Assembly: GCF_002192455.1 (NCBI RefSeq)
Contig: NZ_CP021744.1
Coordinates: 3,378,001-3,442,000 of the forward strand
Reading direction: 5' to 3'
From: Streptomyces albireticuli
GTDB lineage: Bacteria > Actinomycetota > Actinomycetes > Streptomycetales > Streptomycetaceae
Length of the DNA stretch: 64,000 nt
Numbering within the stretch: position 1 is the first letter of the stretch; every line of letters starts with the position of its first letter. The position numbers and the translations under genes were made by a program. Positions 23,694-33,707 of this stretch are shown here, one piece after another. The notes under the pieces are model-generated. The model had not been told where the DNA came from and searched no databases. It worked only from the letters and a program-made list of their open reading frames with translations.

Positions 23694-26123
23694 ATGGACA
23701 GACCACTGTTTTCCCGGCGCACGATGCTCAGAGCCGCAGGCGGCACCGCTCTGGCCGCCGGTGCGGCGGGACTGTGCGGTCCGGCCGTCGCCGTACCGGG
23801 CCGGGGAGCGCGGGCCGCCGGGTCAGGACCCACCCCGCGCGTGGGCGCGACGTACGTCGTCGCGGTGGGCAGGAACGGCGGGCTGTTCCTGCACTACGTG
23901 CTCGACAGCCCGCCCGGCAACGTCGGTTCCTGCACGCCGGCGCTGGCCTTCGGCGAACCGGGGGCCGCGCCGCCGGAGGCCGGGGTGGCGGGCGTCATCC
24001 GGACCGAGCGCGAGTTCGCCGTCTTCGTGGTCGACGGCGAGGGCAGACTCCAGGCCACGCTGTGGGACCACGCCCTGCCGGCCACCGCCCGGCGGGTGGC
24101 CCTGACGCCGGCGGGTTTCGCCCCGCCCGGCGCCGCCGTGGCGGCCGGGGTCCGGGCCGGCGGCCGGCGTGAGGTGTTCGTCGTGAGCACCGAAGGAACC
24201 CTCCACGTGGTGTCGGAGGACGGCGACAGCTCCTGGTCACGGCCCGTACCGCTCACCACCGCGCGCTTCGCCCCGGCCGGCGCCGCCCTCACGGCCGGAA
24301 GGCAGGCGAACGACCGGCTCGACCTGTTCCTCGTCGGCAACGACGAGATCCTCCACATGTTGTCGGAGAGCGGCGACAGCTCCTGGTCGCGGCCCCTCCC
24401 CCTCACTGCCGCGCGCTTCGCCCCGGGCGGTGCCGCCCTGGCGGCCGAACGGCAGAAGAACGATCAACTCGACCTTTTCGTCGTGGGCAACAACGGCGCC
24501 CTCCACACGCTGCGGCAGGCGACCGACAGCTCCTGGGCGCGGCCCGTCCCGCTCACCCCCACCCGGTTCGCCCCGCCCGGCGCCGGTGTCGCCGGAGTCA
24601 CCCAGTCGGCACAGCCGGACTTCCGGCAGCTCGACGCGTTCGTGGTGGGCAACGACGGGGTGCTGTACGCCGTCCGGGAGCAGGGCAACGGTTCCTGGGC
24701 CGCTCCCGCGAAGATCTCCGGCACCGGATTCACGCCGGGGGCCCCGCTCTCGACGGTTCCGTACGACAACGGATACGCCTCGGTGTTCGTCCCGCGAGCG
24801 GACAAGAGACTCTGTGAATTCCGCGTGCTGGAGAAGTCCGGCGGGTGGACCGGCCCCCGTGTGCTCTCCGCTCCGGGAACGGTGGTTCCCACGGCGCACA
24901 CCGCCGTCGTCCACTATTCGGCCGAACAGAAGGGCGACGGTCCGGCACCCGGCTTCGGAGCGCTCATCAGCATCGCAAGCACGTTCTTCTTCCGCGGGAG
25001 TTCGAACGTCGGGGCCCAGCTGGCGCTGGACGCGGTGACCGCGCTGCGCCCGCTGACGGTCGACCAGCCCTTTCTCCGGCGCCAGTTGGCGCAGTGGGAC
25101 GCGTCGCCCACCACGGCGTTCCTGACCGCCGTCGGCCGCTGGGACGAGGCGGTCGCGACGGCCGACGAGTCCATCGGTCTCTACCGCACGCTCGTCAAGG
25201 AGAACCCCGGCGACGAAGAGCTGGCCTTCCGGCTCTCGTGGGCCTCCATCGACATCTCCCTCCACCTCTGGGGCAAACCCGAACTCCAGCCAAAGGCACT
25301 CGACCTCACCCTCAAAGCCATCGAGAACCTCCGCACCCTCACCACGAGAAACCCCACCTACCGCCGCCAACTCGCCCAATGGACCGCCTCACCCGCCACC
25401 GCATTCCTCACCGCCGCCGGCCGCTGGGACGAAGCCGACGCCATGGCCGACGAATCCATCACCCTCTACCGCACACTCACCAAGGAAAACCCCGACGACG
25501 ACGAACTGGCGTACGGGCTCTCGTGGGCCTCCATCGACATCTCCCTCCACCTCTGGGGCAAACCCGAACTCCAGCCGAAAGCACTCGACCTCACCCTCAA
25601 AGCCATCGAGAACCTCCGCACCCTCACCACGAAAAACCCCACCTACCGCCGCCAACTCGCCCAATGGACCGCCTCACCCGCCACCGCATTCCTCACCGCC
25701 GCCGGCCGCTGGGACGAAGCCAACACCATGGCCGACGAATCCATCACCCTCTACCGCACACTCACCAAGGAAAACCCCGACGACGACGAACTCGCCTACC
25801 TCCTCTCCCAGTCCTTCATCGACATCTCCCTCCACCTCTGGGGGAAACCCGAGCTTCAGGCGAAGGCGCGTGACCTCGCGGTCGAAGCCATCGACAAACT
25901 CCGGCCTCTCGCGACGAGGACACCGTCCTACCGGCCGCAGCTGGCGGACTGGATCATGTCGCCCACGGCCGACTTCCTCGTCGCGCTGGGTGAGAAGGGG
26001 CGGGCGATCGCGCTTGTGGAGGAGGCGGTGGATCTCTATACGCAGCTGAATGCGGCGGATCCCGGCACGTACGGTCCCAAGCTGGCCGCGGCCAAGAAGA
26101 AGCTGGCGGATCTGCGGGGGTGA
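23694..26123 (+). CDS. Tat-exported lectin-like beta-propeller fused to TPR repeats
   Basis: An 809-residue extracellular protein. The N-terminus is a Tat signal (FSRRTMLRAAGGTALAAG, cleavage near residue 36). Residues ~45-410 hold repeating ~50-residue blades (LHVVSEDGDSSWSRPVPL, LDLFLVGNDEILHML, RFAPGGAALAAERQ) typical of PLL/fucose-lectin-type propellers that bind sugars. Residues ~430-800 are TPR-like helices in 95-residue blocks. Two of those blocks are nearly identical at DNA level. GGGAGGG precedes the ATG at 23694. Its partner is unknown; a surface protein that binds glycans and other proteins is a fair guess. Confidence 0.85.
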   Translation: MDRPLFSRRTMLRAAGGTALAAGAAGLCGPAVAVPGRGARAAGSGPTPRVGATYVVAVGRNGGLFLHYVLDSPPGNVGSCTPALAFGEPGAAPPEAGVAGVIRTEREFAVFVVDGEGRLQATLWDHALPATARRVALTPAGFAPPGAAVAAGVRAGGRREVFVVSTEGTLHVVSEDGDSSWSRPVPLTTARFAPAGAALTAGRQANDRLDLFLVGNDEILHMLSESGDSSWSRPLPLTAARFAPGGAALAAERQKNDQLDLFVVGNNGALHTLRQATDSSWARPVPLTPTRFAPPGAGVAGVTQSAQPDFRQLDAFVVGNDGVLYAVREQGNGSWAAPAKISGTGFTPGAPLSTVPYDNGYASVFVPRADKRLCEFRVLEKSGGWTGPRVLSAPGTVVPTAHTAVVHYSAEQKGDGPAPGFGALISIASTFFFRGSSNVGAQLALDAVTALRPLTVDQPFLRRQLAQWDASPTTAFLTAVGRWDEAVATADESIGLYRTLVKENPGDEELAFRLSWASIDISLHLWGKPELQPKALDLTLKAIENLRTLTTRNPTYRRQLAQWTASPATAFLTAAGRWDEADAMADESITLYRTLTKENPDDDELAYGLSWASIDISLHLWGKPELQPKALDLTLKAIENLRTLTTKNPTYRRQLAQWTASPATAFLTAAGRWDEANTMADESITLYRTLTKENPDDDELAYLLSQSFIDISLHLWGKPELQAKARDLAVEAIDKLRPLATRTPSYRPQLADWIMSPTADFLVALGEKGRAIALVEEAVDLYTQLNAADPGTYGPKLAAAKKKLADLRG
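25233..25802. repeat. Two near-identical 285-bp tandem copies within the TPR region
   Basis: Blocks 25233-25517 and 25518-25802 each encode 95 residues and are almost identical in DNA. They begin CTCTCGTGGG or equivalent and share a distinct codon choice, with more CAA, GAA and AAA than the flanks. A third, diverged block begins at 25803. This points to recent duplication or gene conversion. Confidence 0.9.
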
Positions 26124-26154
26124 CGGGCGGCGTGTCCGGGTCGTGCGGGGGCGG

Positions 26155-26245
26155 TGGGCCCCGCGGGCGCCCTTTCCGCAGCCCCGCCCCTTCCCGCTGC
26201 GTCCGATGTGCGGCTTCCGCCGCGTGGCGCGGCCCGCGCGGAGCG
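26155..26245. repeat. Dispersed repeat, copy 4 (short, convergent junction)
   Basis: A truncated copy holding CCCCGCCCCTTCCCG and CCGATGTGCGGCTTCCGCCG, between the convergent lectin-TPR and LacI-type genes. Confidence 0.7.
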
Positions 26246-26250
26246 GTCCG

Positions 26251-27276
26251 TCAGCCGCCGCAGCCGCAGGAGCGGCGGATGACCAGCGCCGACGGGAACT
26301 GCTTCAGGCGCTCACGGCGCGAGCCCGCGAACCGCAGGGCGTCGTCCAGGACGAGGTCGACCGCCGAGCGGGCCATCGCGATGCGGTCGGAGGCGACCGT
26401 CGTCAGCGGCGGGTCGGTCAGCGCCGCTTCCTTGACGTCGTCGAAGCCGGCGACGGCCAGCTCGCCCGGCACGTCGATGCGCAGCTCGCGGGCGGCGCGC
26501 AGGACGCCGATGGCCTGGTCGTCCGTGGCGCAGAGCAGGGCCGGGGGGCGGTCGGGGCCGGAGAGGATCTTCAGGGCGACCTGATAGGCGTCGTAGCGGT
26601 TGTACGGGGCCTGGAAGAGCCGGCCCTCCAGGGACTTCCCGGCCTCGCGCATGGCCCGGCGCCAGCCCTCGACGTGGTCGGTGACGGGGTCGCCGACGGT
26701 GGGGGTCTCCTCGGTGCCGCCGAGGCAGGCGACGTAGGGGTGGCCGTGCTCCAGGAGGTGGCGGGTGGCGAGCTGGGCGCCGCCCACGTCGTCCGTGACG
26801 ACGGCGACGTCGTCGATGGCGTCCGGGCGGCGGTGCATCAGGACGACCCGGGCGTCCCAGGCGTCGATCTCCGTCGCGGCGTGCTCACTGGGGCCCTGGC
26901 TGATGAGGATAAGACCGGAGACGCGCATGCCCAGGAAAGCGCGCAAATAGTGCACTTCGCGCTCGTCGAGATAGTCGGAGTTCCCGACGAGGACCATCTT
27001 CCCGCGCTCGGCGGCCGCCTGCTCGACGGCGTGCGCCATCTCGGCGAAGAACGGCTGGCGCGCGTCCGGGACGATCAGGCCTATGAGATCCGTCCGTCGG
27101 GACGCCATCGCCTGGGCGACCCGGTCGGGGCGGTAACCCAGCTCCTTGATCGCGGCCAGCACACGCTCGCGCGTGGCCGGGGCCACCGGCCTCGGACCGT
27201 TGTTGATGACATAGCTGACGACCGCGGTCGACGTCCCCGCAAGTCTCGCCACATCGTCCCGCGTCACCTTGGCCAC
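26251..27276 (-). CDS. LacI-family transcriptional regulator
   Basis: A 341-residue repressor. The N-terminal helix-turn-helix and hinge are typical ([40 protein letters not shown]). The sugar-binding periplasmic-protein-like domain follows ([40 protein letters not shown]). It ends with a Cys-containing tail (RRSCGCGG). The GTG at 27274-27276 gives the usual start; an in-frame GTG eight codons upstream is less likely. The stop of glnR lies just upstream (24-bp gap), so both may share a transcript. The effector is unknown. Confidence 0.9.
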   Translation of the reverse strand: MAKVTRDDVARLAGTSTAVVSYVINNGPRPVAPATRERVLAAIKELGYRPDRVAQAMASRRTDLIGLIVPDARQPFFAEMAHAVEQAAAERGKMVLVGNSDYLDEREVHYLRAFLGMRVSGLILISQGPSEHAATEIDAWDARVVLMHRRPDAIDDVAVVTDDVGGAQLATRHLLEHGHPYVACLGGTEETPTVGDPVTDHVEGWRRAMREAGKSLEGRLFQAPYNRYDAYQVALKILSGPDRPPALLCATDDQAIGVLRAARELRIDVPGELAVAGFDDVKEAALTDPPLTTVASDRIAMARSAVDLVLDDALRFAGSRRERLKQFPSALVIRRSCGCGG

Positions 27277-27300
27277 GCCGGGCAGTCTACGCGGGTCCAC

Positions 27301-28101
27301 CTAGCGTTTGGCCGGGCGAGCGGCCCCGGATTCCGAGGCCTCCGGCTCCGCCGTCCGGGTGGCGGGCGCGGACTCCTTGGCGGCACCGCCGGAAGCCTTG
27401 CCGTCCTCGGCGCGCTCGGCCTTCTCCGGCTTCTCCGGCACCACGAAGCGGTAGCCGACATTCCGGACGGTGCCGATCAGCGACTCGTGCTCGGGGCCGA
27501 GCTTCGCGCGCAGCCGGCGCACATGGACGTCGACCGTACGGGTGCCGCCGAAGTAGTCGTAACCCCAGACCTCCTGGAGCAGCTGGGCGCGGGTGAAGAC
27601 CCGGCCGGGGTGCTGCGCCAGATACTTCAGGAGCTCGAACTCCTTGAACGTCAGATCCAGTATCCGGCCCTTGAGCTTGGCGCTGTACGTCGCCTCATCG
27701 ACGGACAGGTCGCCCGTGCGGATCTCCATCGGGCTGTCGTCCACGGAGATCTGCTGGCGGCCCATGGCCAGCCGGAGCCGGGCCTCGACCTCGGCCGGGC
27801 CCGCCGTGTCCAGCAGGACGTCGTCCACGCCCCAGTCGGCGGTGACGGCGGCCAGGCCGCCCTCGGTGACCACCAGGATCAGCGGGCAGCCGGGCCCGGT
27901 GGAGCGCAGCAGCTGGCAGAGGCTTCGGACGTGCGGCAGGTCACGGCGGCCGTCGATCAGTATGACGTCGGCCCCGGGGGTGTCCACGAGGGCCGGGCCC
28001 TCGGCGGGGGCCACCCGCACGCTGTGCAGCAGCAGGCCGAGGGCGGGAAGCACCTCTGTGGACGGCTGGAGGGCGTTGGTCAGGAGCAGCAGGGAGCTCA
28101 T
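27301..28101 (-). CDS. glnR: Nitrogen global regulator GlnR
   Basis: An OmpR-type regulator that controls glnA, glnII, amtB, nir and other nitrogen genes in actinomycetes. It has 266 residues. The receiver domain begins [20 protein letters not shown] and has the GlnR-specific [20 protein letters not shown], with Asp50. It lacks the usual acidic cluster near the N-terminus, as known for GlnR, which is thought to work without phosphorylation. The winged-helix domain is at about 135-220 ([35 protein letters not shown]). The C-terminal ~45 residues are a disordered Glu/Ala/Lys tail. The ATG at 28099-28101 is used. Confidence 0.95.
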   Translation of the reverse strand: MSSLLLLTNALQPSTEVLPALGLLLHSVRVAPAEGPALVDTPGADVILIDGRRDLPHVRSLCQLLRSTGPGCPLILVVTEGGLAAVTADWGVDDVLLDTAGPAEVEARLRLAMGRQQISVDDSPMEIRTGDLSVDEATYSAKLKGRILDLTFKEFELLKYLAQHPGRVFTRAQLLQEVWGYDYFGGTRTVDVHVRRLRAKLGPEHESLIGTVRNVGYRFVVPEKPEKAERAEDGKASGGAAKESAPATRTAEPEASESGAARPAKR

Positions 28102-28365
28102 CGGCTGCCACCCGCCTCGGTCGTCGTGCCGTTCTGGCGGATCTGCGCGCGTCGCTCGCCCATGACGTCGGTTCCTCCTCGGTCCCTGCGAAGGGGGCAC
28201 CACCCGGGCCCCGGCCCGGGGGAGTATGCGGCTCTGCTTCGTACGGTTAGGGCTGCGCGCCCTAGGAGCACGCGTGCGCTCAGACGCGCACGTGCGTGTC
28301 CGAATGCACAAAAGGACCCGGGGGCTACTCTGCCCGGATCCTCTCTGCCCAGCAGAATAGCCCAC

Positions 28366-29331
28366 ATGACTTTCGGAGGTACGGACGATTTTGCACGACC
28401 TTGTGTTTCGTCGATCACTTCGAGTGGTCATCGGCTCGCCCTCTTGACAGCGGACGAGGTCCGGATCGAGGCGGAATACGAGCCGTACCGCGGGCCGGGC
28501 ACGGGGGCCGGGACGCCGCCCGCGATCGTGGTCGCGCACGGCTTCACGGGCTCGCTGGACCGTCCGGCCGTACGGCGCGCCGCGCGGGCGTTCGCCCAGT
28601 ACGCGGGCGTGATCACGTTCTCCTTCCGGGGCCACGGCGGCTCCGGCGGGCGGTCCACGCTGGGCGACCTGGAGGTGCTCGACCTCGCCGCCGCGGTGGG
28701 GTGGGCGCGCTCCCTGGGGCACGAGCGGGTGGCCACGGTCGGCTTCTCGATGGGCGGGTCCGTGGTGCTGCGGCACGGCGCCCTCCACCCGCCCGCTCCG
28801 GCGGGCGCGGACGCGCCGACGCGGGGACGGGACAAGGAGCACGGGGGGCGCATCGACGCACACGCCGACACGGTCGTGTCCGTCAGCGCTCCGGCCCGCT
28901 GGTACTACCGGGGCACGGCGCCGATGCGGCGGCTGCACTGGGCGATCTCACGGCCGTCGGGCCGGCTCCTGGCCCGGTGCGTGCTGCGGACGCGGGTGCG
29001 GGCGGAGGACTGGGACCCGGTGCCGCTGTCGCCCACGGAGGCGGTGCCGTTGATCGCGCCGCGGCGGGTGCTGATCGTGCACGGGGACCGGGACACGTAT
29101 TTTCCGTTGGATCATCCGCGGGCGCTGGCCGCGGCGGCGGGGCCGGGGGCGTCGCTGTGGATCGAGCGGGGGTTCGGGCATGCGGAGTCCGCGGCGAGCG
29201 GTGCGTTGCTGGGGCGGATCGGTGCGTGGGTGGCGGGGAGTCTTTCCCCCACCCCGCCCCTTCCCGCCGCATCCGATGTGCGGCTTCCGCCGCGCGGCGG
29301 GGGCAAGCCCCCGGGCCCCCTTCCGCGCTGA
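28366..29331 (+). CDS. Alpha/beta-hydrolase with a repeat-encoded C-terminus
   Basis: A 321-residue serine hydrolase. The oxyanion region is [15 protein letters not shown], the nucleophile elbow is [11 protein letters not shown], the acid is in [13 protein letters not shown], and the catalytic His is in GFGHAESA. The catalytic fold ends near RIGAWVAG. The last ~30 residues (from [16 protein letters not shown]) are encoded by the dispersed GC-rich repeat, which replaced or displaced the original stop. The ATG at 28366 is the first good start, but no strong ribosome binding site is visible, so the true start could be further in. It is divergent from glnR; the substrate is unknown. Confidence 0.82.
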   Translation: MTFGGTDDFARPCVSSITSSGHRLALLTADEVRIEAEYEPYRGPGTGAGTPPAIVVAHGFTGSLDRPAVRRAARAFAQYAGVITFSFRGHGGSGGRSTLGDLEVLDLAAAVGWARSLGHERVATVGFSMGGSVVLRHGALHPPAPAGADAPTRGRDKEHGGRIDAHADTVVSVSAPARWYYRGTAPMRRLHWAISRPSGRLLARCVLRTRVRAEDWDPVPLSPTEAVPLIAPRRVLIVHGDRDTYFPLDHPRALAAAAGPGASLWIERGFGHAESAASGALLGRIGAWVAGSLSPTPPLPAASDVRLPPRGGGKPPGPLPR

Positions 29332-31525
29332 CGCGCGGTGGCCTCAATCGCCGGCCGGGCTGAAAATCAGCCCGCCGGCGATACCCCGGTAGCCGGGAGA
29401 GACAGCTCGGGCAGCTTGAGGAGCCGAGCCCGGGGCGAGCCCCCGGGCCCCAGGCTCGGGCAGCTTGAGGCCCGGGGCAGGGGCCCCCGCCCCCCTTACC
29501 CTCCACCACCGCCTCCGCGAACTGGGCCGCGTACAGCCGGGCGTACGCGCCCTCCGCCGCCAGCAGGGAGTCGTGCGTGCCCTGTTCCACGATGCGGCCC
29601 GACTCCATCACCAGGATCACGTCCGCGTCGCGGATCGTGGACAGGCGGTGGGCGATGACGAAGCTCGTGCGGCCCGTGCGGAGCTCGGCCATGGCGTGCT
29701 GGATGAGCACCTCGGTGCGGGTGTCGACCGAGCTGGTGGCCTCGTCCAGGACGAGGATCGACGGCTCGGCGAGGAACGCCCGCGCGATGGTGATCAGCTG
29801 CTTCTCGCCGACGCTGACGTTGGAGCCCTCCTCGTCGATGACGGTGTCGTAGCCGTCCGGCAGGGTCCGCACGAAGCGGTCCACGTGCGTGGCCCTCGCC
29901 GCCTCGACGATCTTCTCCATGGGGGCGCCCTCGGCGCCGTAGGCGATGTTCTCGGCGATCGTCCCGCCGAACAGCCAGGTGTCCTGGAGGACCATGCCGA
30001 TGTGGGAGCGCAGCTCCTCGCGGGACATCCGGGCGACATCCACGCCGTCCAGCGTGATGCGGCCGCCGTTCACCTCGTAGAACCGCATCAGCAGGTTCAC
30101 CAGGGTGGTCTTGCCGGCGCCCGTGGGGCCGACGATGGCGACCGTCTGGCCCGGCCGGACCGTGAGCGACAGGTCGTCGATGAGCGGCTTGTCCGCCTCG
30201 TAGCGGAAGGAGACGTCCTCGAAGGCGACCTCGCCGCGCACCCGCTCCGGCATCATGGCGGCCGTCGTGTCGGGCGACTGCTCCTCCGCGTCGAGGAGCT
30301 CGAAGACCCGCTCGGCGGAGGCGACGCCGGACTGCACGAGGTTGGCCATGGAGGCCACCTGCGTGAGCGGCTGGCTGAACTGGCGGGAGTACTGCACGAA
30401 GGCCTGGACGTCACCGATGGACAGCGCGCCGCTCGCCACGCGCAGGCCGCCCACCACGGCGACCAGCACGTAGTTGAGGTTGCCGATGAACATCATCGCG
30501 GGCTGGATGACGCCGGAGATGAACTGCGCCTTGAACCCGGCCTCGTAGAGGTCGTCGTTCTCCTTGCGGAAGATCTCCGCGGACTCCTTCTGGCGGCCGA
30601 AGACCTTCACCAGCGCGTGGCCCGTGTACATCTCCTCGATGTGGGCGTTCAGCGTGCCCGTGGTCTTCCACTGGGCGACGAACTGCGGCTGCGCCCGCTT
30701 GCCGATCTTCGTGGCGACGATCACGGAGACCGGCACGGTCACCAGCGCGACCAGGGCCAGCAGCCAGGAGATCCAGAACATCACGGCCAGCACGCCCACG
30801 ATCGTCAGCAGCGAGGTGACGATCTGGCTCATGGTCTGCTGGAAGGTCTGGGCGATGTTGTCGATGTCGTTCGTGGCGCGGGAGAGGACCTCGCCGCGCT
30901 GCTGCTTGTCGAAGTAGCTCAGCGGCAGCCGGCCCAGCTTCTCCTCGACCTGCTCGCGCAGCCGGAAGACGGCGCGCTGCACGACGACGGTGGCGATGCG
31001 GGCCTGGACGAAGCCGAAGAGGGACGCGCCGACGTAGATCAGCAGGACCCACAGCAGCACCTGGCCGACGGCGTCGAAGTCGATGCCCCGGCCGGGGGTG
31101 AAGTCCACCGAGGAGAGCAGGTCGGCGACCTTGCCGTCGCCGCTCCGCCGGATCCGCTCGATGGTCTCGGCCTTGCTGCCGCCCTCGTCGAACTGCTTGC
31201 CGACGACGCCCGAGAAGATCAGGTCGGTGGCATGGCCGAGGATCTTGGGGCCGATGACGGAGAGCGCGACGCTCGCCAGGGTCAGCAGCAGGGCGACGGT
31301 GATCAGGGCGCGCTCGGGGCGGAGCGTGCCGAGGAGCCGCTTGCCGGAGCCGGCGAAGTCCATGGACCGCTCGGTGGGCTGGCCGCCCATGAAGCGGGCG
31401 ATGCCCGTCGCGGGGGCGGGGCCTCTGCGGGCCGGGCCGCCGGCGGCGGGGGCGCCTTCGGAACCGGCGCCCCCGCCCGCGCCCTGGCCGGAACCGGCGT
31501 CCGCGGGTTTCTGCGGGGTCGTCAC
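28883..31525 (-). CDS. ABC exporter subunit (TM-NBD, consensus half), reading frame extended past its normal end
   Basis: One half of a heterodimeric multidrug-type ABC exporter. An N-terminal Gly/Pro-rich stretch (~45 residues) precedes six transmembrane helices (about 70-360), then the nucleotide-binding domain: Walker [13 protein letters not shown], signature [15 protein letters not shown], and Walker [13 protein letters not shown] with the catalytic Glu. The family should end near position 29488 ([13 protein letters not shown]). As read, no stop occurs until 28883, adding ~200 residues that run through a dispersed repeat and antisense to the hydrolase. One extra G near 29491-29497 would give GAG GGG TAA and a normal end. 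The GTG start overlaps the upstream gene (GTGA). Confidence 0.85.
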   Translation of the reverse strand: MTTPQKPADAGSGQGAGGGAGSEGAPAAGGPARRGPAPATGIARFMGGQPTERSMDFAGSGKRLLGTLRPERALITVALLLTLASVALSVIGPKILGHATDLIFSGVVGKQFDEGGSKAETIERIRRSGDGKVADLLSSVDFTPGRGIDFDAVGQVLLWVLLIYVGASLFGFVQARIATVVVQRAVFRLREQVEEKLGRLPLSYFDKQQRGEVLSRATNDIDNIAQTFQQTMSQIVTSLLTIVGVLAVMFWISWLLALVALVTVPVSVIVATKIGKRAQPQFVAQWKTTGTLNAHIEEMYTGHALVKVFGRQKESAEIFRKENDDLYEAGFKAQFISGVIQPAMMFIGNLNYVLVAVVGGLRVASGALSIGDVQAFVQYSRQFSQPLTQVASMANLVQSGVASAERVFELLDAEEQSPDTTAAMMPERVRGEVAFEDVSFRYEADKPLIDDLSLTVRPGQTVAIVGPTGAGKTTLVNLLMRFYEVNGGRITLDGVDVARMSREELRSHIGMVLQDTWLFGGTIAENIAYGAEGAPMEKIVEAARATHVDRFVRTLPDGYDTVIDEEGSNVSVGEKQLITIARAFLAEPSILVLDEATSSVDTRTEVLIQHAMAELRTGRTSFVIAHRLSTIRDADVILVMESGRIVEQGTHDSLLAAEGAYARLYAAQFAEAVVEGKGGGGPCPGPQAARAWGPGARPGLGSSSCPSCLSRLPGYRRRADFQPGRRLRPPRVSAEGGPGACPRRAAEAAHRMRREGAGWGKDSPPPTHRSAPATHRSPRTPHARTPARSTATPPAPPPRPAPADDPTENTCPGPRARSAPAAARSTAPPPWATAAPGPSPPPAPASAARTGPGAGPTAVRSPSAAAASAPCPGSTSGPER
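29236..29480. repeat. Dispersed repeat, copy 5 (convergent, overlapping coding ends)
   Basis: It contains CCCCGCCCCTTCCCG, CCGATGTGCGGCTTCCGCCG, CGCTGACGCGCGGTGGCCTC, CGGCCGGGCTGAAAATCAGCC and a doubled CTCGGGCAGCTTGAGG segment. It lies between the convergent hydrolase and ABC exporter genes and provides codons to the 3' ends of both reading frames. Confidence 0.8.
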
Positions 31526-33255
31526 GCCGCCTCCTCCTCGGTGAGCTGGGAGAGCACGATCTCCCGGTAGGTCTCGTTCGACGCCATCAGTTCGTCGTGG
31601 GTGCCGGTGCCCACGACGCGGCCCTCGTCGAGGACGACGATCCGGTGGGCGTCGCGGATGGTCGACACCCGCTGGGCGACGATCACGACCGTCGCGTCGC
31701 CGGTCTCGCGGGACAGGGCGGCGCGCAGCCGCGCGTCCGTGGCGTAGTCGAGCGCGGAGAAGGAGTCGTCGAAGAGGTAGACCTCCGGGCGCCGCACCAG
31801 CGTGCGGGCGATGGCCAGCCGCTGGCGCTGGCCGCCCGAGACGTTGGAGCCGCCCTGCGCGATCGGCGCCTCCAGGCCCAGCTCCATGCTCTCGACGAAC
31901 TCGCGGGCCTGCGCGGTCTCCAGCGCGTGCCACAGCTCCTCGTCGGTCGCGTCGGGCTTGCCGTAGCGGAGGTTGGAGGCGACGGTGCCGGAGAAGAGAT
32001 AAGGCTTCTGCGGGACGAAACCGACCGTCTCGGACATCAGCGCCGGGTCGAGGTCGCGTACGTCCACGCCGTCGACGAGGACCGTGCCTGCGGTGGCGTC
32101 GAAGAGCCGGGGCACCAGGCCGAGCAGCGTCGACTTGCCGCTGCCGGTGGAGCCGATGACGGCGGTGATCTCGCCGGGGCGGGCGACGAGCGAGATGTCC
32201 TTGAGGACGGGCTCCTCGGCGCCGGGGTAGCGGAACTCCACACCGGACAGCTCCAGGTGGCCCGCACGGCGCAGCCGGGTGACCGGCTCGGTGGGCGGTA
32301 CGACGCTGGAGTCGGTGGCCAGGACCTCCTGGACGCGCTCGGCGCAGACCTCGGCGCGCGGCACCATCATGAACATGAAGGTGGCCATCATCACCGCCAT
32401 CAGGATCTGCATCAGGTAGTTGAGGAAGGCCGTGAGCGCGCCGATCTCCATGTCGCCGCTCTCGATGCGGTGGCCGCCGAACCAGAGGACGGCGATCGAC
32501 GAGAGGTTCACGACGAGCATCACCGACGGGAACATCATCGACATCAGCCGGCCGGCCCGCAGCGACACGTCCATGAGCTCGGTGTTGGCGCCCTGGAAGC
32601 GCTTGCGCTCATGGGTGTCGCGGACGAAGGCGCGGATCACGCGGATGCCGGTGATCTGCTCGCGCAGCACCCGGTTCACGGTGTCGATGCGCTCCTGGAC
32701 GCCGCGGAACAGCGGTCGCATCCGCCAGATGATCAGGGAGACGACGGCGCCGAGGACGGGGACGATGGCGAGGAGCAGCGCGGAGAGCGGCACGTCCTGG
32801 TTGAGGGCCATCACGATGCCGCCGACGCACATGATCGGGGCGGAGACCATCAGCGTGAACGCCATCAGGACCAGCATCTGGACCTGCTGCACGTCATTGG
32901 TGGTACGAGTGATCAGCGACGGTGCGCCGAAGTGCCCCACCTCGCGCGCGGAGAAGGACTGCACGCGGTCGAAGACCGCGGCCCGCAGGTCGCGGCCGAG
33001 CGCCATGGCCGTGCGGGCGCTGTAGTACACCGCCCCGATCGCGCAGACGATCTGGACGACGGTGACGCCGAGCATCCAGCCGCCGAGGCCGAGGATGTAG
33101 CCCGTGTCCCCCTTCACGACACCGTTGTCGATGATGTCCGCGTTGAGGGTCGGGAGATAGAGGGTGGCCAGCGTCTGGACGAGCTGGAGCAGCACGACCA
33201 TCGCAATCGGTTTGGAGTGGGGCCTCAAATACGCCCGCATTAGTCGTACCAACAC
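31522..33255 (-). CDS. ABC exporter subunit (TM-NBD, degenerate half)
   Basis: The partner half-transporter, 577 residues. Six transmembrane helices (about 15-310) precede the nucleotide-binding domain: Walker A GSTGSGKSTLLG, signature NVSGGQRQRLAIA, and Walker B VYLFDDSFSALD. The catalytic Glu of Walker B is Asp here, the hallmark of the degenerate site in heterodimeric exporters such as TM287/288 and BmrCD; the partner keeps the Glu. The start is uncertain: the GTG at 33253-33255 (giving VLVRLMRAYLRP) is favoured over the ATG at 33240. The 3' end overlaps the second gene by four bases. The substrate is not predictable. Confidence 0.9.
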   Translation of the reverse strand: MLVRLMRAYLRPHSKPIAMVVLLQLVQTLATLYLPTLNADIIDNGVVKGDTGYILGLGGWMLGVTVVQIVCAIGAVYYSARTAMALGRDLRAAVFDRVQSFSAREVGHFGAPSLITRTTNDVQQVQMLVLMAFTLMVSAPIMCVGGIVMALNQDVPLSALLLAIVPVLGAVVSLIIWRMRPLFRGVQERIDTVNRVLREQITGIRVIRAFVRDTHERKRFQGANTELMDVSLRAGRLMSMMFPSVMLVVNLSSIAVLWFGGHRIESGDMEIGALTAFLNYLMQILMAVMMATFMFMMVPRAEVCAERVQEVLATDSSVVPPTEPVTRLRRAGHLELSGVEFRYPGAEEPVLKDISLVARPGEITAVIGSTGSGKSTLLGLVPRLFDATAGTVLVDGVDVRDLDPALMSETVGFVPQKPYLFSGTVASNLRYGKPDATDEELWHALETAQAREFVESMELGLEAPIAQGGSNVSGGQRQRLAIARTLVRRPEVYLFDDSFSALDYATDARLRAALSRETGDATVVIVAQRVSTIRDAHRIVVLDEGRVVGTGTHDELMASNETYREIVLSQLTEEEAA

Positions 33256-33370
33256 ACCACGCAGCCTAAGAGAGCGGCCCGCCACGCGGCCTCAGGTTTT
33301 CGCCCGTGACGGCTGTGGGCCGCCCGGCACCCGTCATCATGGGAGGCGCAGATGAAGGAAAGGGGTCGCC

Positions 33371-33697
33371 GTGGCGACGACACAACCGGCACATCCGGTG
33401 AAACCGGCCCTGCCGGGAGAGCTGCCGAGGCAGCCCGGACCGGCGGGCACGATCCGGTACTGGGCCGCGGCGAAGGCCGCGGCGGGCACGGCCGAGGAGG
33501 GCTACGCGGCGCACACGCTGGCCGAGGCGCTCGACGCGGCCCGGCGGCGGCACGCGGAGCGGCCCGAGTTCGCCCGGGTGCTGCTGCGCTGCTCCTTCCT
33601 CGTGGACGGCGACCCGGTCGGCACGCGCGACCACACGACGGTCCAACTGGCCGAGGGCGGCACCGTCGAGGTGCTCCCGCCCTTCGCAGGAGGGTGA
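33371..33697 (+). CDS. MoaD/ThiS-family sulfur carrier protein
   Basis: A 108-residue ubiquitin-like protein. After a ~25-residue Pro-rich lead, the beta-grasp fold is visible (GTIRYWAAAKAAAGTAEEGY; FLVDGDPVGTRDH; GTVEVLPPFAGG). It ends in the double glycine that is thiocarboxylated in this family. AAGGAAAGGGG precedes the GTG at 33371. It lies 10 bp ahead of a membrane protein gene on the same strand. Whether it serves molybdopterin synthesis or another sulfur-transfer pathway cannot be told here. Confidence 0.85.
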   Translation: MATTQPAHPVKPALPGELPRQPGPAGTIRYWAAAKAAAGTAEEGYAAHTLAEALDAARRRHAERPEFARVLLRCSFLVDGDPVGTRDHTTVQLAEGGTVEVLPPFAGG

Positions 33698-33707
33698 CCC
33701 CGGCACC

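Noticed and set aside
26050..28365. Upstream extension of the hydrolase frame (the frame is open for 1093 codons)
   Set aside because: The extension is antisense to glnR and the LacI-type gene; the hydrolase fold begins after 28366.
29465..31570. A 701-codon plus-strand frame opposite the ABC exporter gene
   Set aside because: Antisense shadow; the translation is rich in Val, Asp, Gly and Arg without domain motifs.
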